A stretch of DNA of 64,000 nucleotides from Zhongshania sp. (lineage in GTDB: Bacteria > Pseudomonadota > Gammaproteobacteria > Pseudomonadales > Spongiibacteraceae), in NCBI RefSeq assembly GCF_029212375.1, contig NZ_JARGNU010000009.1:1-64000 (forward strand), in the 5' to 3' direction. Position numbers and translations under genes: made by a program. The notes under the pieces were generated by a model, which ran no database searches, was not told the origin of the DNA, and saw only the letters and a list, made by a program, of their open reading frames with translations. Within the stretch, counting starts at the first letter, position 1. Every line of letters starts with the position of its first letter. Positions 1 through 7,944 of the stretch are shown here, in pieces.

Positions 1-39
1 AATAATTGACGGGTATTGTCTCTTATTAAGGCGTCCGGT

Positions 40-582
40 TCATTCAACCAGAACAGTGTGCAAAAAGAATTGGTAGAGTAAATTGCCTTCAATTGCGAAT
101 AACACCCAGTCTTTATCAAAGCCAATTAAGGCGGCGGGTAACCACCACAATACCCAGCTACCCGACAGGGCGAAGGTGAAATTTTGACGCAGAGCGGTTG
201 AAAAGTTCATGTGCGCTGAGGAGTGATGGGTTATATGGCCACTCCAGAACCAGCGCACTTTATGCATCATGACGTGGTTTACAAAAAAGCAGAAATCTAT
301 AAATACGATCAGCGCCAAAATACTGAGTACTGAGGCCTCGGGCTGCCACTGTAAACCCCACTCGTAAACACTTAAATAGAAAGCCTGTATGAATAACGCA
401 ATGGCGATGCCATCGACCACTTTGTAGGAGAATCCCGCCGCCAAATTGGCCAGTGTTTCGCGGGGGTGGTAAACCCCAGTTTGGCCAGTTTTACGCACAT
501 AAAGGTATTCGGCGCCGATAACCGCGAGGAATAATGCGCCAAAGGCAGTGACAAAAAACAGGGCGTGGAGAACGTCTTGCAC
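40..582 (-). CDS. Sterol desaturase / fatty acid hydroxylase family protein, apparently C-terminally truncated
   Basis: Integral membrane di-iron hydroxylase family, which oxidises lipid or sterol C-H bonds. Several hydrophobic segments are visible, plus two of the three histidine boxes of the family: H103-x3-H107 and H116-x2-H119-H120. The third box (normally in a TPSHHRVHH-like context) is absent. The protein stops at residue 180, right after FFLHTVLVE, where relatives continue for roughly another 100 residues. None of the three frames in the remaining 39 bases gives an obvious continuation, so this is probably a truncated or frameshifted gene. Start is GTG, with GAGGA about 7 bases upstream. 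It is divergent from the AraC-type gene at 754, a layout suggesting control by that regulator (inference). Confidence 0.72.
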   Translation of the reverse strand: MQDVLHALFFVTAFGALFLAVIGAEYLYVRKTGQTGVYHPRETLANLAAGFSYKVVDGIAIALFIQAFYLSVYEWGLQWQPEASVLSILALIVFIDFCFFVNHVMMHKVRWFWSGHITHHSSAHMNFSTALRQNFTFALSGSWVLWWLPAALIGFDKDWVLFAIEGNLLYQFFLHTVLVE

Positions 583-688
583 GGTAAATCCTCGTTGTCG
601 TAATTATTGAGTTACTAATACCTTACTCTTTGAAGTGTAGAGGATAAGTGGAATTATTAAATAGAGATTGACTAAGCCAGACAGCTTT

Positions 689-717
689 TTGACATTTAGC
701 GCCAATATGCCGATGAT
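689..717 (+). promoter_or_regulatory. Candidate sigma-70 promoter for the AraC-type gene
   Basis: A perfect TTGACA lies at 689-694. After a 17-base spacer comes GATGAT at 712-717 (4 of 6 matches to TATAAT). The predicted start of transcription is about 30 bases before the GTG at 754. It sits in the 171-base divergent interval shared with the hydroxylase gene. Assigned by eye only. Confidence 0.45.
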
Positions 718-753
718 GCTTGTCTCTAATGATTGGTGTTAGGAGTCGCAAAC

Positions 754-1764
754 GTGACGACATTACAGCTAGCGCAATTGCAGGTAAGCGGGGATTTAGC
801 GGGTTTACTCCGCGATTTCATGGAATCTGAGGGCGATATACACTGCGAGCTGTACACCCAATTACAGGCCTTTAGCGCCAGTAGTCGAATTAGTTTTGGC
901 CAGTGGTGGGCTTTATTAGACCGTCTGCAGCAACGCTTTCCAAAGCGTCACATCGGCTTAGAGCTGGGCCAGCGAGTTCGCCCCGCGCACCTGGGTATGC
1001 TCGGCTATTTAACCCTTGCCAGCGACACCGTGGCGGAGGCTTTGTTGGAGTTTCAGCGTTATCAAGGCTTACTTCACGACGGTGATCGGGCCAGTATTGA
1101 GCTGCTTGAAAAGCGTATGGTCTTGAGCTGGAGCGCTAATTACGGACCATCGACGAATTTATCGGATGAGGTATTGGTTGGCGGTCTCCTGCGCTTTGTG
1201 CAGTTGATGACCGGTCGCGACGATTTGCGTCCCCTCGCCGTGGATTTCACCTTTGTCGCGCCAGTAGATACTCAAGCTTATATTGAGGTGTTTGGCGCGC
1301 CAGTCCGGTTTGGACAGGCTTGTACCGCATTGGAGTTTCCGGTCGCGTATTTGGATTTGCCGGTAAGCAATAGCGATCCAGGTCTGAAATTATTGCTAGA
1401 GCGTCAGGCCCAAGCCGCGTTGGCGGTGCTGCCGCACAGCGAGGGTTTTATGCAAGGCTTGCGCAGAGCGCTGTTGCGGGCTATGCAGAGTGGCCGCGCC
1501 AATTCGGCGCAGGTTGCCACCAGCCTGAATATGTCAGAGCGAACTTTATTTCGACGGCTTAATGAGCAGGGCCTGAGCTTTAAAGTGATTTTGGCGCAAA
1601 CCCGTACCCAGTTGGCTCAGGAGTATCTGCGCGACAAGCGGCTGACCTTAAGTGAAATTGCTCTGCTATTGGGCTATTCGGAACAAAGCGCGTTTAATCG
1701 TGCCTTTAAACGCGAGACGGGCTTGTCACCGCGTCGCTACCAGCAGCAAGCCGACGGCACTTAG
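754..1764 (+). CDS. AraC family transcriptional regulator with AraC-type arabinose-binding-like N-terminal domain
   Basis: DNA-binding regulator of about 336 residues. The N-terminal two thirds resemble the Arabinose_bd domain (PF12625) of the OruR/ArgR-like AraC group, which senses small effectors. The C-terminal ~90 residues form the double helix-turn-helix, with the typical end motifs LSEIALLLGYSEQSAFNRAF and TGLSPRRYR-like. An earlier in-frame TTG exists at 733, but AGGAG at 741-745 lies 8 bases before the GTG at 754, so the later start is preferred. Likely target: the divergently transcribed hydroxylase gene (inference from layout). Its 3' end overlaps the convergent DUF1499 gene by 4 bases. 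Confidence 0.88.
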   Translation: MTTLQLAQLQVSGDLAGLLRDFMESEGDIHCELYTQLQAFSASSRISFGQWWALLDRLQQRFPKRHIGLELGQRVRPAHLGMLGYLTLASDTVAEALLEFQRYQGLLHDGDRASIELLEKRMVLSWSANYGPSTNLSDEVLVGGLLRFVQLMTGRDDLRPLAVDFTFVAPVDTQAYIEVFGAPVRFGQACTALEFPVAYLDLPVSNSDPGLKLLLERQAQAALAVLPHSEGFMQGLRRALLRAMQSGRANSAQVATSLNMSERTLFRRLNEQGLSFKVILAQTRTQLAQEYLRDKRLTLSEIALLLGYSEQSAFNRAFKRETGLSPRRYQQQADGT

Positions 1765-2189
1765 TTATTTTTTGCGGCATTAAATAGCTTGCGCAAGGTT
1801 TCGACCCGCTCGCGATTGACCTCAAAATCGTAGTAGCCAAGGTAGGAAGCGCTGCGCACCTCAGCCCGATTAGTATTTGGCTGATAGCGCAATTCGATAT
1901 CGTCGCGATAGCGCATAATTGCGCTGTGAGTGACGGCGTGCAGGTAATTGGCTTGGCGCTCGACCACGTTAGTGCGCGGCATATTGAGCAGCGTTTCCTG
2001 CAATAGCTGCCACTGCTCGACGGAGTTAACGGTAAGCGCTGCGATGTGCTTGCTGCCCACCTCCAAGCTCGACACACAGCGTGGGGCGCTGGGGCAGGGG
2101 CCGAATTGGGTGTTGGCAGCATTTTGCATTGGTGCTGTGCTACAGGCGCTAAGTGCGCTGGCGGCGAGTAGGATGATTAATTTATACAT
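1761..2189 (-). CDS. DUF1499 family lipoprotein
   Basis: A 142-residue small envelope protein of unknown function. The N-terminus is a lipoprotein signal peptide ending in the lipobox SALSAC (Cys16), so it is probably membrane anchored. The rest carries DUF1499 family marks: a CPSAPRCVSS-like motif early on, YLHAV in the middle, then RYRDDIEL and a SASYLGYYDFEVNRERVE-like C-terminal block. The family recurs in proteobacteria next to unrelated genes and has no established role. Convergent with the AraC gene (4-base overlap) and downstream of yaeQ on the same strand. Confidence 0.82.
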   Translation of the reverse strand: MYKLIILLAASALSACSTAPMQNAANTQFGPCPSAPRCVSSLEVGSKHIAALTVNSVEQWQLLQETLLNMPRTNVVERQANYLHAVTHSAIMRYRDDIELRYQPNTNRAEVRSASYLGYYDFEVNRERVETLRKLFNAAKNN

Positions 2190-2224
2190 TTGCTCTCTCC
2201 TGAACTCGCCTTACATACGCGTCG

Positions 2225-2254
2225 CGTAAATGGGGCTGGACCCCGAGTTTTACG
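2225..2254 (-). terminator. Hairpin between yaeQ and the DUF1499 gene
   Basis: GGGG (2232-2235) pairs with CCCC (2241-2244), and outer arms CGTAAA (2225-2230) pair with TTTACG (2249-2254). The position, just after the yaeQ stop, fits a terminator, but there is no long T-run on the minus strand. The function is a guess. Confidence 0.35.
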
Positions 2255-2302
2255 TTAACGTATTCATTTTAGAGCTTTTGAATTGATAGCCGCGTTTACA
2301 AA

Positions 2303-2839
2303 TTAGCAGCGGGTGATCAATTGCACATCAACATTACTGGTGGCGTCAGAAAACCACACTGAACCTTCGTCGATGGTGCACTGCAATTTCATGGTGCGCT
2401 GTGCCATGGCGGTAAGTACGGCGGAGTCTTCGGTATTTACTTCAATAACCCGCACATTGCCGTAGCGGCTGATTTTACTGCTGTGCTCATCCCACCACAT
2501 TTGCGCGGTGCGACCGCCGTAAATTAGCAGCACAACTTGCTTAGCAATGCCGCGGGCTTTGCGCATGCGTTTTTCGCTGGGCAGGCCGAGCTCGATCCAT
2601 AAGTCGATTTCACCGGTGAGGGACTTGAGCCATAAATCGGGTTCGTCGTCGGTGCTTAGACCTCTGGTAAATTCCAAATGCTCTTCGGCATAGAGGGCAA
2701 AGGCGAGTATGCGCAGCATCATGCGCTCATCGGTTTCCGAAGGATGACGGGCAACGGTAAATTGATGGGTTTGATAATAGTGACGGCGAATATCACTGAT
2801 ATCGAGGGTGGTTTTAAACAGCGTGGCATTTAGGGCCAT
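2303..2839 (-). CDS. yaeQ: YaeQ family protein
   Basis: A 178-residue member of the YaeQ family, a cytoplasmic protein with a restriction-endonuclease-like fold. E. coli YaeQ was proposed to compensate for loss of the RfaH antiterminator, but its biochemical role is unsettled. Family features: start MALNATLFK, the ERMMLRILAFALYAEEHLEFTRGLS block, DEPDLWLKSLTGEIDLWIELG, and the C-terminal LQCTIDEG segment. Length matches the family (about 180). It lies 49 bases after the YqaA-like gene and may share its operon. Confidence 0.9.
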   Translation of the reverse strand: MALNATLFKTTLDISDIRRHYYQTHQFTVARHPSETDERMMLRILAFALYAEEHLEFTRGLSTDDEPDLWLKSLTGEIDLWIELGLPSEKRMRKARGIAKQVVLLIYGGRTAQMWWDEHSSKISRYGNVRVIEVNTEDSAVLTAMAQRTMKLQCTIDEGSVWFSDATSNVDVQLITRC

Positions 2840-2888
2840 GGTCTAGCTCGCGGTATTTCAGGAGGCCTTATTCTACGCTGTTTTGCCT

Positions 2889-3314
2889 TTAAAAGGCGGC
2901 TAGGCCAATAATTACCAGTGCATAGCGCAGGCCTTTGCCAATGCCAACTAAGATAAAAAAGGCGGGGGCGGGCACCTTCATCATGCCGCCGACCACGGTT
3001 AAGGCATCGCCACCAATTGGCATCCACGACATGAGTAACGTCCATTTTCCGTAGCGGAGAAACCAATTTTGGGCGCGCTGCAAATCGACCTTGCGCGCTG
3101 GAAACCAGCGGCGGTCGGCGTATTGCACAAATTTAGACCCCATCCACCAATTCACGCCGGCGCCCAAGGTATTGCCGGTGGTTGCGGCCAGCCATAGCCA
3201 GCCAGGATGCAAACCTTCGCGCAATTGCGCGACCAAGAGTATCTCAGAGTAAAAGGGCAGTAAGGTGGCGGCGCCAAAGGCAACTGCAAAGAGTAGAAGA
3301 TAAGCAGAGATCAC
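2889..3314 (-). CDS. YqaA-like small DedA/VTT-type membrane protein
   Basis: Inner-membrane protein of the YqaA subgroup of the DedA/VTT superfamily, whose larger members act as lipid scramblases or flippases; YqaA itself is uncharacterised. Visible hallmarks are LLPFYSEILLVA near the N-terminus, GNTLGAGVNWWMG, WFLRYGKWTLLMSWMPIGGDALTVVGG and a C-terminal GKGLRYALV helix. A longer reading exists (to 3389), but the GTG at 3314 forms a GTGA overlap with the upstream stop and gives 141 residues, equal to E. coli YqaA (142). Last gene of the amidoligase operon, so it may handle that operon's product (inference). Confidence 0.8.
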   Translation of the reverse strand: MISAYLLLFAVAFGAATLLPFYSEILLVAQLREGLHPGWLWLAATTGNTLGAGVNWWMGSKFVQYADRRWFPARKVDLQRAQNWFLRYGKWTLLMSWMPIGGDALTVVGGMMKVPAPAFFILVGIGKGLRYALVIIGLAAF

Positions 3315-3976
3315 CGGCGCGCACTCGCTACTAAGTGCCGGAATAAATGTAATTGGCGCAATTGAAAAGGCAGGTATTCGGGGTGCCATTGCACACCAAT
3401 GCGGCAGCGGTGCTCGGGATCTTCCACGGCCTGAATAATATAATCGGCGTCGCGACCTGCAACCCGTAAACCTTGGCCAAGGTCTTTAATCGCTTGGTGG
3501 TGAAGGCTATTTATTTTGCACTGCTCTTTGCCAAAGATTTGAAAGAGTTTGCTATAGGTTTCTAAATGCAGGGTTTTACGTGGCAGCAGCATGCGCTTAT
3601 TTGAGGTTAAACGACGCATCATTGTTAGGTCGCTGTGCAGGGTGCCGCCGAGCACCACATTCAGTAATTGCGCACCGCGACAAATACCCAGTATCGGTAA
3701 ACCGCGGCTGAGGCTGAGTTCTAAGGCGATCATTTCGAAACGGTCGCGCTCGCGGTTGATGGGCGCTATTTCTGGCGCATCTGGCATATAAAGGCGCTGA
3801 TCGATATCGTCGCCACCACTAATAATAATGCCGTCTAAGTTTTCGGGGAGGGCGCTGCGGCTGGGGGTGAGTCGATAAGCCTCGGCGCCACAGCGCTGCA
3901 GCGCGAAGCGAATAAACCACCACGCCAGTGGCAGGCGAGTGTCGTCGCCGGTTACCCCAATAAGTGGTCGGCTCAC
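3311..3976 (-). CDS. Class I glutamine amidotransferase-like hydrolase (peptidase C26 / gamma-glutamyl hydrolase type)
   Basis: About 221 residues with a class I glutamine amidotransferase fold. The nucleophile elbow GICRGAQ places the catalytic Cys at 99, and QWHPE supplies the His199/Glu201 pair; SGGDD near residue 54 matches the PuuD/gamma-glutamyl-GABA hydrolase subgroup. Such enzymes either hydrolyse gamma-glutamyl bonds or supply ammonia. Its partner is the amidoligase immediately upstream: the GTG at 3976 overlaps the amidoligase stop by 4 bases (GTGA), and its own stop overlaps the next start in the same way. A longer reading from 3997 is less likely. Coupling of ligase and hydrolase suggests synthesis and trimming, or ammonia supply, for one amide-linked product (inference). 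Confidence 0.82.
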   Translation of the reverse strand: MSRPLIGVTGDDTRLPLAWWFIRFALQRCGAEAYRLTPSRSALPENLDGIIISGGDDIDQRLYMPDAPEIAPINRERDRFEMIALELSLSRGLPILGICRGAQLLNVVLGGTLHSDLTMMRRLTSNKRMLLPRKTLHLETYSKLFQIFGKEQCKINSLHHQAIKDLGQGLRVAGRDADYIIQAVEDPEHRCRIGVQWHPEYLPFQLRQLHLFRHLVASARR

Positions 3977-4989
3977 AGCAGCTCCGGTATTAACCATTGG
4001 CTAACACTGTGCGACCAGTTGGTGAATAGATTGGCGGTGGGGTTATCCAAATAATTGCGATAAGCCTGACACACTGTTTCTAGGCGGCTTTTGTCCATGG
4101 CCAAATTATCTACTTGCAGCCAGTCGCGGTAGGGGTGAATTAAACCCCACTGCGGATCGTCAATTAAGCTATTGGGCAGGCGGTAGTGCAGCGTGGGCCG
4201 CGCTTTAACGCGGTCGTCGTCGACTTTGGCACGCAGCCGTGGCTCGTCGATATGGGCGAACAGCGGCAGCATATCCAAGGCGCGGTTGCGGGTGGGATTG
4301 AACTCTAAGTAATCGTCAATTAGCTGGTCGATATTAGGTTGGTAACTTGGCTTGAGAATCTTGCGCACATAGTCTTTGCCAAAGGGGTCGACATAGGAAG
4401 TTAGGCGGCGACTAAAGTCGACATCGCAGCGCATTTTTAACCATTCGTATAAACATAAGAAAGCGCGCAGATAGTCGAGAATAGTAGCCGCCTCGCAGTC
4501 TGGCATTTCTGGGTTAAGCTGCAAGCCAAAGGCGTTTTTGGCCGAGGCGTGGGTGCCTTGGGCATCGAGATTGCGCAGGTTTACAAACAGGTCTTCTAGC
4601 TGCCATAAGTCGCTCATGGCAATGGGTGGTGCAACGACTTCGAACGGCACTAATTGCTTGGCGATGGCGCCAACAATGGCCTCGGCCAGTTCTTCTAAGT
4701 CATTAGTGTCGGCAGACTCATGACGCTCGCGGCTGATCCGTTTGATGTAGGAAAAGTCCAGTTCAACGCCAAATTGGCCCAGCGAGGTGTCGACAACATT
4801 CACCTCATAGTCAGAGAGCGGCTCGGCGTTACCGCCGTATTGCTGAATGATGGTGTCGACAATGCCGTCAATTTCCATGCCGGTAAATTCAATTTCCACG
4901 CCAAGACGGCGTACGGCGCCAGCTTTGGTATGCAATTGCAGGGGTAACGGCCAGAGTTGCTTTCGGTAGGCATCTAAGGGCTTAGTCAT
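3973..4989 (-). CDS. Putative amidoligase (Amidoligase_2 family, glutamine-synthetase-like fold)
   Basis: A 338-residue protein resembling the amidoligase family PF12224, predicted ATP-dependent ligases related to glutamine synthetase and gamma-glutamylcysteine ligase that join an amine to a carboxylate. It has the expected first-strand motif GVEIEF (residues 30-35, with metal-binding-type Glu32 and Glu34), FGVELDFSY about 45 residues later, and an AFGLQLNPE motif before the helical C-terminal half. The product is unknown for the family. Upstream it overlaps the AI-2E-type permease by 8 bases (ATGACTAA); downstream it overlaps the amidotransferase by 4. The glutamine-amidotransferase neighbour is a pairing described for amidoligases by comparative genomics. 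Family call fairly sure, reaction unknown. Confidence 0.75.
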   Translation of the reverse strand: MTKPLDAYRKQLWPLPLQLHTKAGAVRRLGVEIEFTGMEIDGIVDTIIQQYGGNAEPLSDYEVNVVDTSLGQFGVELDFSYIKRISRERHESADTNDLEELAEAIVGAIAKQLVPFEVVAPPIAMSDLWQLEDLFVNLRNLDAQGTHASAKNAFGLQLNPEMPDCEAATILDYLRAFLCLYEWLKMRCDVDFSRRLTSYVDPFGKDYVRKILKPSYQPNIDQLIDDYLEFNPTRNRALDMLPLFAHIDEPRLRAKVDDDRVKARPTLHYRLPNSLIDDPQWGLIHPYRDWLQVDNLAMDKSRLETVCQAYRNYLDNPTANLFTNWSHSVSQWLIPELL

Positions 4990-6055
4990 TGGTATTTCCT
5001 ATGATATGGGCAAGGGGAAGCAGGCGCTCGGTGTGCTGGCAAACCACCTGAAATAGCGTGAGTAGTGGCACCGCCAGCAATACGCCGGGGGCGCCCCACA
5101 ACCAGCCCCAGAAAAAAATCCACAAAAACACCACAATGGGATTGAGACTAAAACGAAAGCCGTGCACCAGCGGGTCTATAAATTGGCCCACCGCGGCAGT
5201 AAATAGTCCGTAGCCTAGTGGCACTGCGACCATCGCTGCGGGGGTGGGGTAGCTCACCGCGCTGACAATACTGAGTAATATTAGCGTCATGCTGACCCCG
5301 AGATAGGGGATATAACGCAGCAGCGCAGCCACGGCGCCCCACAGCGCGGGATCGGGGAAATCAAACAAATACAACGCTACCGTAGTAATGCAGCCAATCG
5401 CGACGTTGACAGCCGTTATCGTCATTAGGTAGCGGGACATTTGGGTCTGGGCGCGCTGCGCTATCCGCGTGACCACGGCTTTGTCTCTCTGGGTTGGCAG
5501 GCTGTGAATAAAGCGCCGCATTAATGCTTCCCCCGACGTTAGCAGGAAGAATAAAAGAATAATACTCAAGGTGCCGTAAACCCCAAAATTTTTCGCGGTT
5601 TCCCCCAATTCTGAACGCCAGCCCGCTTCACTAATAACGACCCGTGTCACCTCAGGGTTGCTGGGGCTGGCGCTAAGCTCTTGGGCCAGTGAATCGATGC
5701 TACGAGTGGCGGCGTCAACGTCGGGGCTGTCGGTATTAACGCTGCTGAGTTGCTCGCGAACGATCTCGACCGCCTCGGGTACCCGCTGCAACCACTGGCT
5801 GGCGGGTTTGGCAAGGGCGTAAATGCCACTGCCGGCGATGCTTAGGCAAATGCTCATTACGGTTAATGCGGCGAGGCTGCGAGGTAGGCGCAAGGCCTGT
5901 AAGCGACTCACAGCGGGGCTTAGTAATAGTGAGAAAATAAGCGCTAAGGTGATCGGCAGCATGACATCTCTGGCGACCTGTAAAGTGTACAGAATCGCGA
6001 GTATGGCAATGATTTTCAGCGGCCAGTCGGCCGGTTTATTGGGCATGGTTTCCAC
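4982..6055 (-). CDS. AI-2E family transporter (PF01594 permease)
   Basis: Polytopic inner-membrane protein of about 357 residues. It has two N-terminal membrane helices, a ~100-residue hydrophilic loop containing a coiled-coil-like stretch, then a block of membrane helices with the family marks RYIPYLG and GQFIDPLVHG. Members include TqsA (autoinducer-2 export) and various small-solute exporters; names rarely predict substrate. Two possible starts, GTG 6055 and ATG 6046, are not distinguished by a clear ribosome-binding site. As first gene of the operon with the amidoligase, it may export or import that pathway's metabolite (inference). Confidence 0.85.
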   Translation of the reverse strand: METMPNKPADWPLKIIAILAILYTLQVARDVMLPITLALIFSLLLSPAVSRLQALRLPRSLAALTVMSICLSIAGSGIYALAKPASQWLQRVPEAVEIVREQLSSVNTDSPDVDAATRSIDSLAQELSASPSNPEVTRVVISEAGWRSELGETAKNFGVYGTLSIILLFFLLTSGEALMRRFIHSLPTQRDKAVVTRIAQRAQTQMSRYLMTITAVNVAIGCITTVALYLFDFPDPALWGAVAALLRYIPYLGVSMTLILLSIVSAVSYPTPAAMVAVPLGYGLFTAAVGQFIDPLVHGFRFSLNPIVVFLWIFFWGWLWGAPGVLLAVPLLTLFQVVCQHTERLLPLAHIIGNTND

Positions 6056-6084
6056 GGGCGATTTATTTGGGTGTATTTACTGAG

Positions 6085-6270
6085 TTAATGGGGTTCACGC
6101 GGGCCGGTAAACCACCATATTGCGAGGCCAAATACGGGCAAAAATAGAATTAGTACGATCCATAATAGCTTGGTGGTAGAGCTTTCTTTGCTTTGCACGA
6201 TGTTGAGAATGGCCCAGATATCGGCAATAAAAATAAGAAATCCCAGTACACCGCTAATCTGAAGCTCCAT
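6085..6270 (-). CDS. Small PLDc_N-type membrane protein
   Basis: A 61-residue protein with two hydrophobic helices and the signature of the cardiolipin-synthase/PLD N-terminal domain (PLDc_N): DIWAILNI, then KLLWIVLILFLPVFGLAIWW. There is no PLD catalytic HKD domain, so it is a stand-alone membrane module of unknown function. It lies 29 bases upstream of the AI-2E-type permease and could be the first gene of that operon, although such stand-alone PLDc_N proteins are common in many contexts. Confidence 0.72.
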   Translation of the reverse strand: MELQISGVLGFLIFIADIWAILNIVQSKESSTTKLLWIVLILFLPVFGLAIWWFTGPREPH

Positions 6271-6395
6271 ATGTTTCCCCGTTGAGATAATAAAAATTCA
6301 ATAGTTCGCAAACTAGGCAAATATGACTGTGCTTATTTAGCGTAGCCGTAATATAGAGTAGCTGGATAGACGGGAGTTCACCAACCGGTGAAATT

Positions 6396-6413
6396 GCCCC
6401 GCGAACGCGGGGC
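6396..6413 (-). terminator. GC-rich hairpin downstream of dapD
   Basis: GCCCCGCG (6396-6403) and CGCGGGGC (6406-6413) form an 8-base inverted repeat with an AA centre. It lies 27 bases past the dapD stop; on the minus strand it is followed by CAATTT, a weak T-run. A possible terminator of the map-to-dapD block. Confidence 0.35.
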
Positions 6414-6440
6414 GAGGGGGCTTGCTGAAATTAACGGTGC

Positions 6441-7478
6441 TTAGTTATGGGCGTGGAGCATTTCGTTAAGGGCGATGGCCGATTTATTGGTTAGCACCTC
6501 AACGGCGCCATTTTTGGAATTGCGGCGGAATAGCAAGTCTGACTGACCAGATAGATCGCGAGCCTTGGTGGTGCCGGCAACCGCGCCATCGGCGTCGATC
6601 ATAGTGATTACCGAACCCGCAGTAATGTACAGGCCAGCTTCGATGGTGCAGCGATCACCTAGTGGAATACCGACGCCAGCATTGGCGCCAATCAGGCACT
6701 CTTTGCCCACCGAGATAATAATATTATTGCCGCCAGACAAGGTGCCCATGGTTGAGCAGCCGCCGCCAAGGTCGGAGCCCGCGCCAACCATAACACCCGC
6801 TGAAATACGGCCTTCAATCATGCCGGGGCCTTCGGTGCCAGCGTTAAAGTTAACAAAACCCTCGTGCATGATGGTGGTGCCTTCACCGAGGTAGGCGCCG
6901 AGGCGAACCCGCGCGGTGTGGGCAATACGCACGCCAGTAGGCACTACGTAGTTGGTCATTTTAGGGAATTTGTCTACTGACATCACTTCTAGCATTTCGC
7001 CTTTAAGGCGCGCATCGAGCTGGCGAGCTTTGAGTTCGCTTAGGTCTACCGCGCCTTTATTGGTCCACGCGACATTGGGCAGGGCGCCGAATAGGCCGGT
7101 AAGGTTGATTGTTTGTGGTTTAACGAGGCGGTGAGACAGCAAATGCAGCTTTAAATACCCTTCGGGTACGGAGCTTGGTGCGTCGTCGGTAGTGAGCAAG
7201 GTGACGACCAGGGGCTGGCTACCGCTGGCTAGTTGCACTGCGAGTTCGGCTTGGTCTTTATTGCCGGCAGCTTTAAGGGCCTCGGCAATTTGTGCCATTT
7301 GGTCTTTGGTGACTGCGCTGGCAGTATTGCCTTGTACTGGTTCGAGAACACTGAGGATGGCGTCTACCATTTTGGCCGCAGGTGCTAGTAGGGGTTGAGG
7401 GTAGAAGGTATCTAGCCACTCGCCTTTACGATTTTGGGTGCCGAGGCCGAGGCCGAGTGCGAAATATGTCTGGGTCAT
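6441..7478 (-). CDS. dapD: 2,3,4,5-tetrahydropyridine-2,6-dicarboxylate N-succinyltransferase
   Basis: Cytoplasmic enzyme of the succinylase branch of lysine/meso-diaminopimelate synthesis; it transfers succinyl from succinyl-CoA to tetrahydrodipicolinate. This is the long (~345-residue) DapD form found in pseudomonads and relatives rather than the ~274-residue enterobacterial form. The C-terminal half is a left-handed beta-helix of hexapeptide repeats, with GARIAHTARVRLG-like strands, a glycine-rich LGGGCSTMGTLSGGN loop and IGANAGVGIPLGD. The ATG at 7478 has AAGAGA at good spacing; an upstream TTG two codons earlier is less likely. Grouped with dapC two genes upstream, the next pathway step. 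Confidence 0.95.
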   Translation of the reverse strand: MTQTYFALGLGLGTQNRKGEWLDTFYPQPLLAPAAKMVDAILSVLEPVQGNTASAVTKDQMAQIAEALKAAGNKDQAELAVQLASGSQPLVVTLLTTDDAPSSVPEGYLKLHLLSHRLVKPQTINLTGLFGALPNVAWTNKGAVDLSELKARQLDARLKGEMLEVMSVDKFPKMTNYVVPTGVRIAHTARVRLGAYLGEGTTIMHEGFVNFNAGTEGPGMIEGRISAGVMVGAGSDLGGGCSTMGTLSGGNNIIISVGKECLIGANAGVGIPLGDRCTIEAGLYITAGSVITMIDADGAVAGTTKARDLSGQSDLLFRRNSKNGAVEVLTNKSAIALNEMLHAHN

Positions 7479-7499
7479 TTGCAATGTCTCTTAAGGTGT

Positions 7500-7859
7500 T
7501 TAAAGGGTGTGGTGGGTGAACAGCGACTGGTAATGATCGGCTTTAAAGCCGAGGTGTAACGCGCTGCCGGTGTCTAACAGGGGCCGCTTCATCAAGGTCG
7601 GGTGTTCTAAAAGTAGGGGAATAGCAGTGTCTATACATAGCCCTTCGCGTTGGGCGGGGCTAAGTTGCTTCCACGTGGTGCTGCGCTTATTGACTAAGGC
7701 TTCTACGCCTAGGTCTTGCAGCCAAGCTTGTAATTGTGGCGCGGTCAGTGGGGTTTCGCGCACATCGTGAAAAGTAAAGTCGACATTGTGCGTTTCTAAC
7801 CAGCGTCTGGCGGTGCGCACGGTGTCGCAGTTTTTAATGCCGTAGAGTGTGGTGCTCAT
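7500..7859 (-). CDS. ArsC/Spx-like thioredoxin-fold protein (YffB type)
   Basis: A 119-residue member of the ArsC family in the YffB subgroup. The N-terminus YGIKNCDTVRTARRWL gives a single active-site-type Cys near residue 11, and LMKRPLL supplies the conserved Arg. Members resemble glutathione-dependent arsenate reductases, but YffB-like proteins are not shown to reduce arsenate. It sits 21 bases upstream of dapD; this neighbour pair is conserved in many gammaproteobacteria and its meaning is unknown. Confidence 0.85.
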   Translation of the reverse strand: MSTTLYGIKNCDTVRTARRWLETHNVDFTFHDVRETPLTAPQLQAWLQDLGVEALVNKRSTTWKQLSPAQREGLCIDTAIPLLLEHPTLMKRPLLDTGSALHLGFKADHYQSLFTHHTL

Positions 7860-7944
7860 GGTTAGCTCTTGTGGTCAATGAGGGCGGAATTTACGGGCCG
7901 CTAAGGATAGCAAATTACTGCGCGCGGATCACGACGAGGTATTG

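Noticed and set aside
1706-2122. Minus-strand open frame overlapping the DUF1499 gene
   Set aside because: It is an alternative frame of a clear lipoprotein gene, with low-complexity Ser/Ala/Cys composition.
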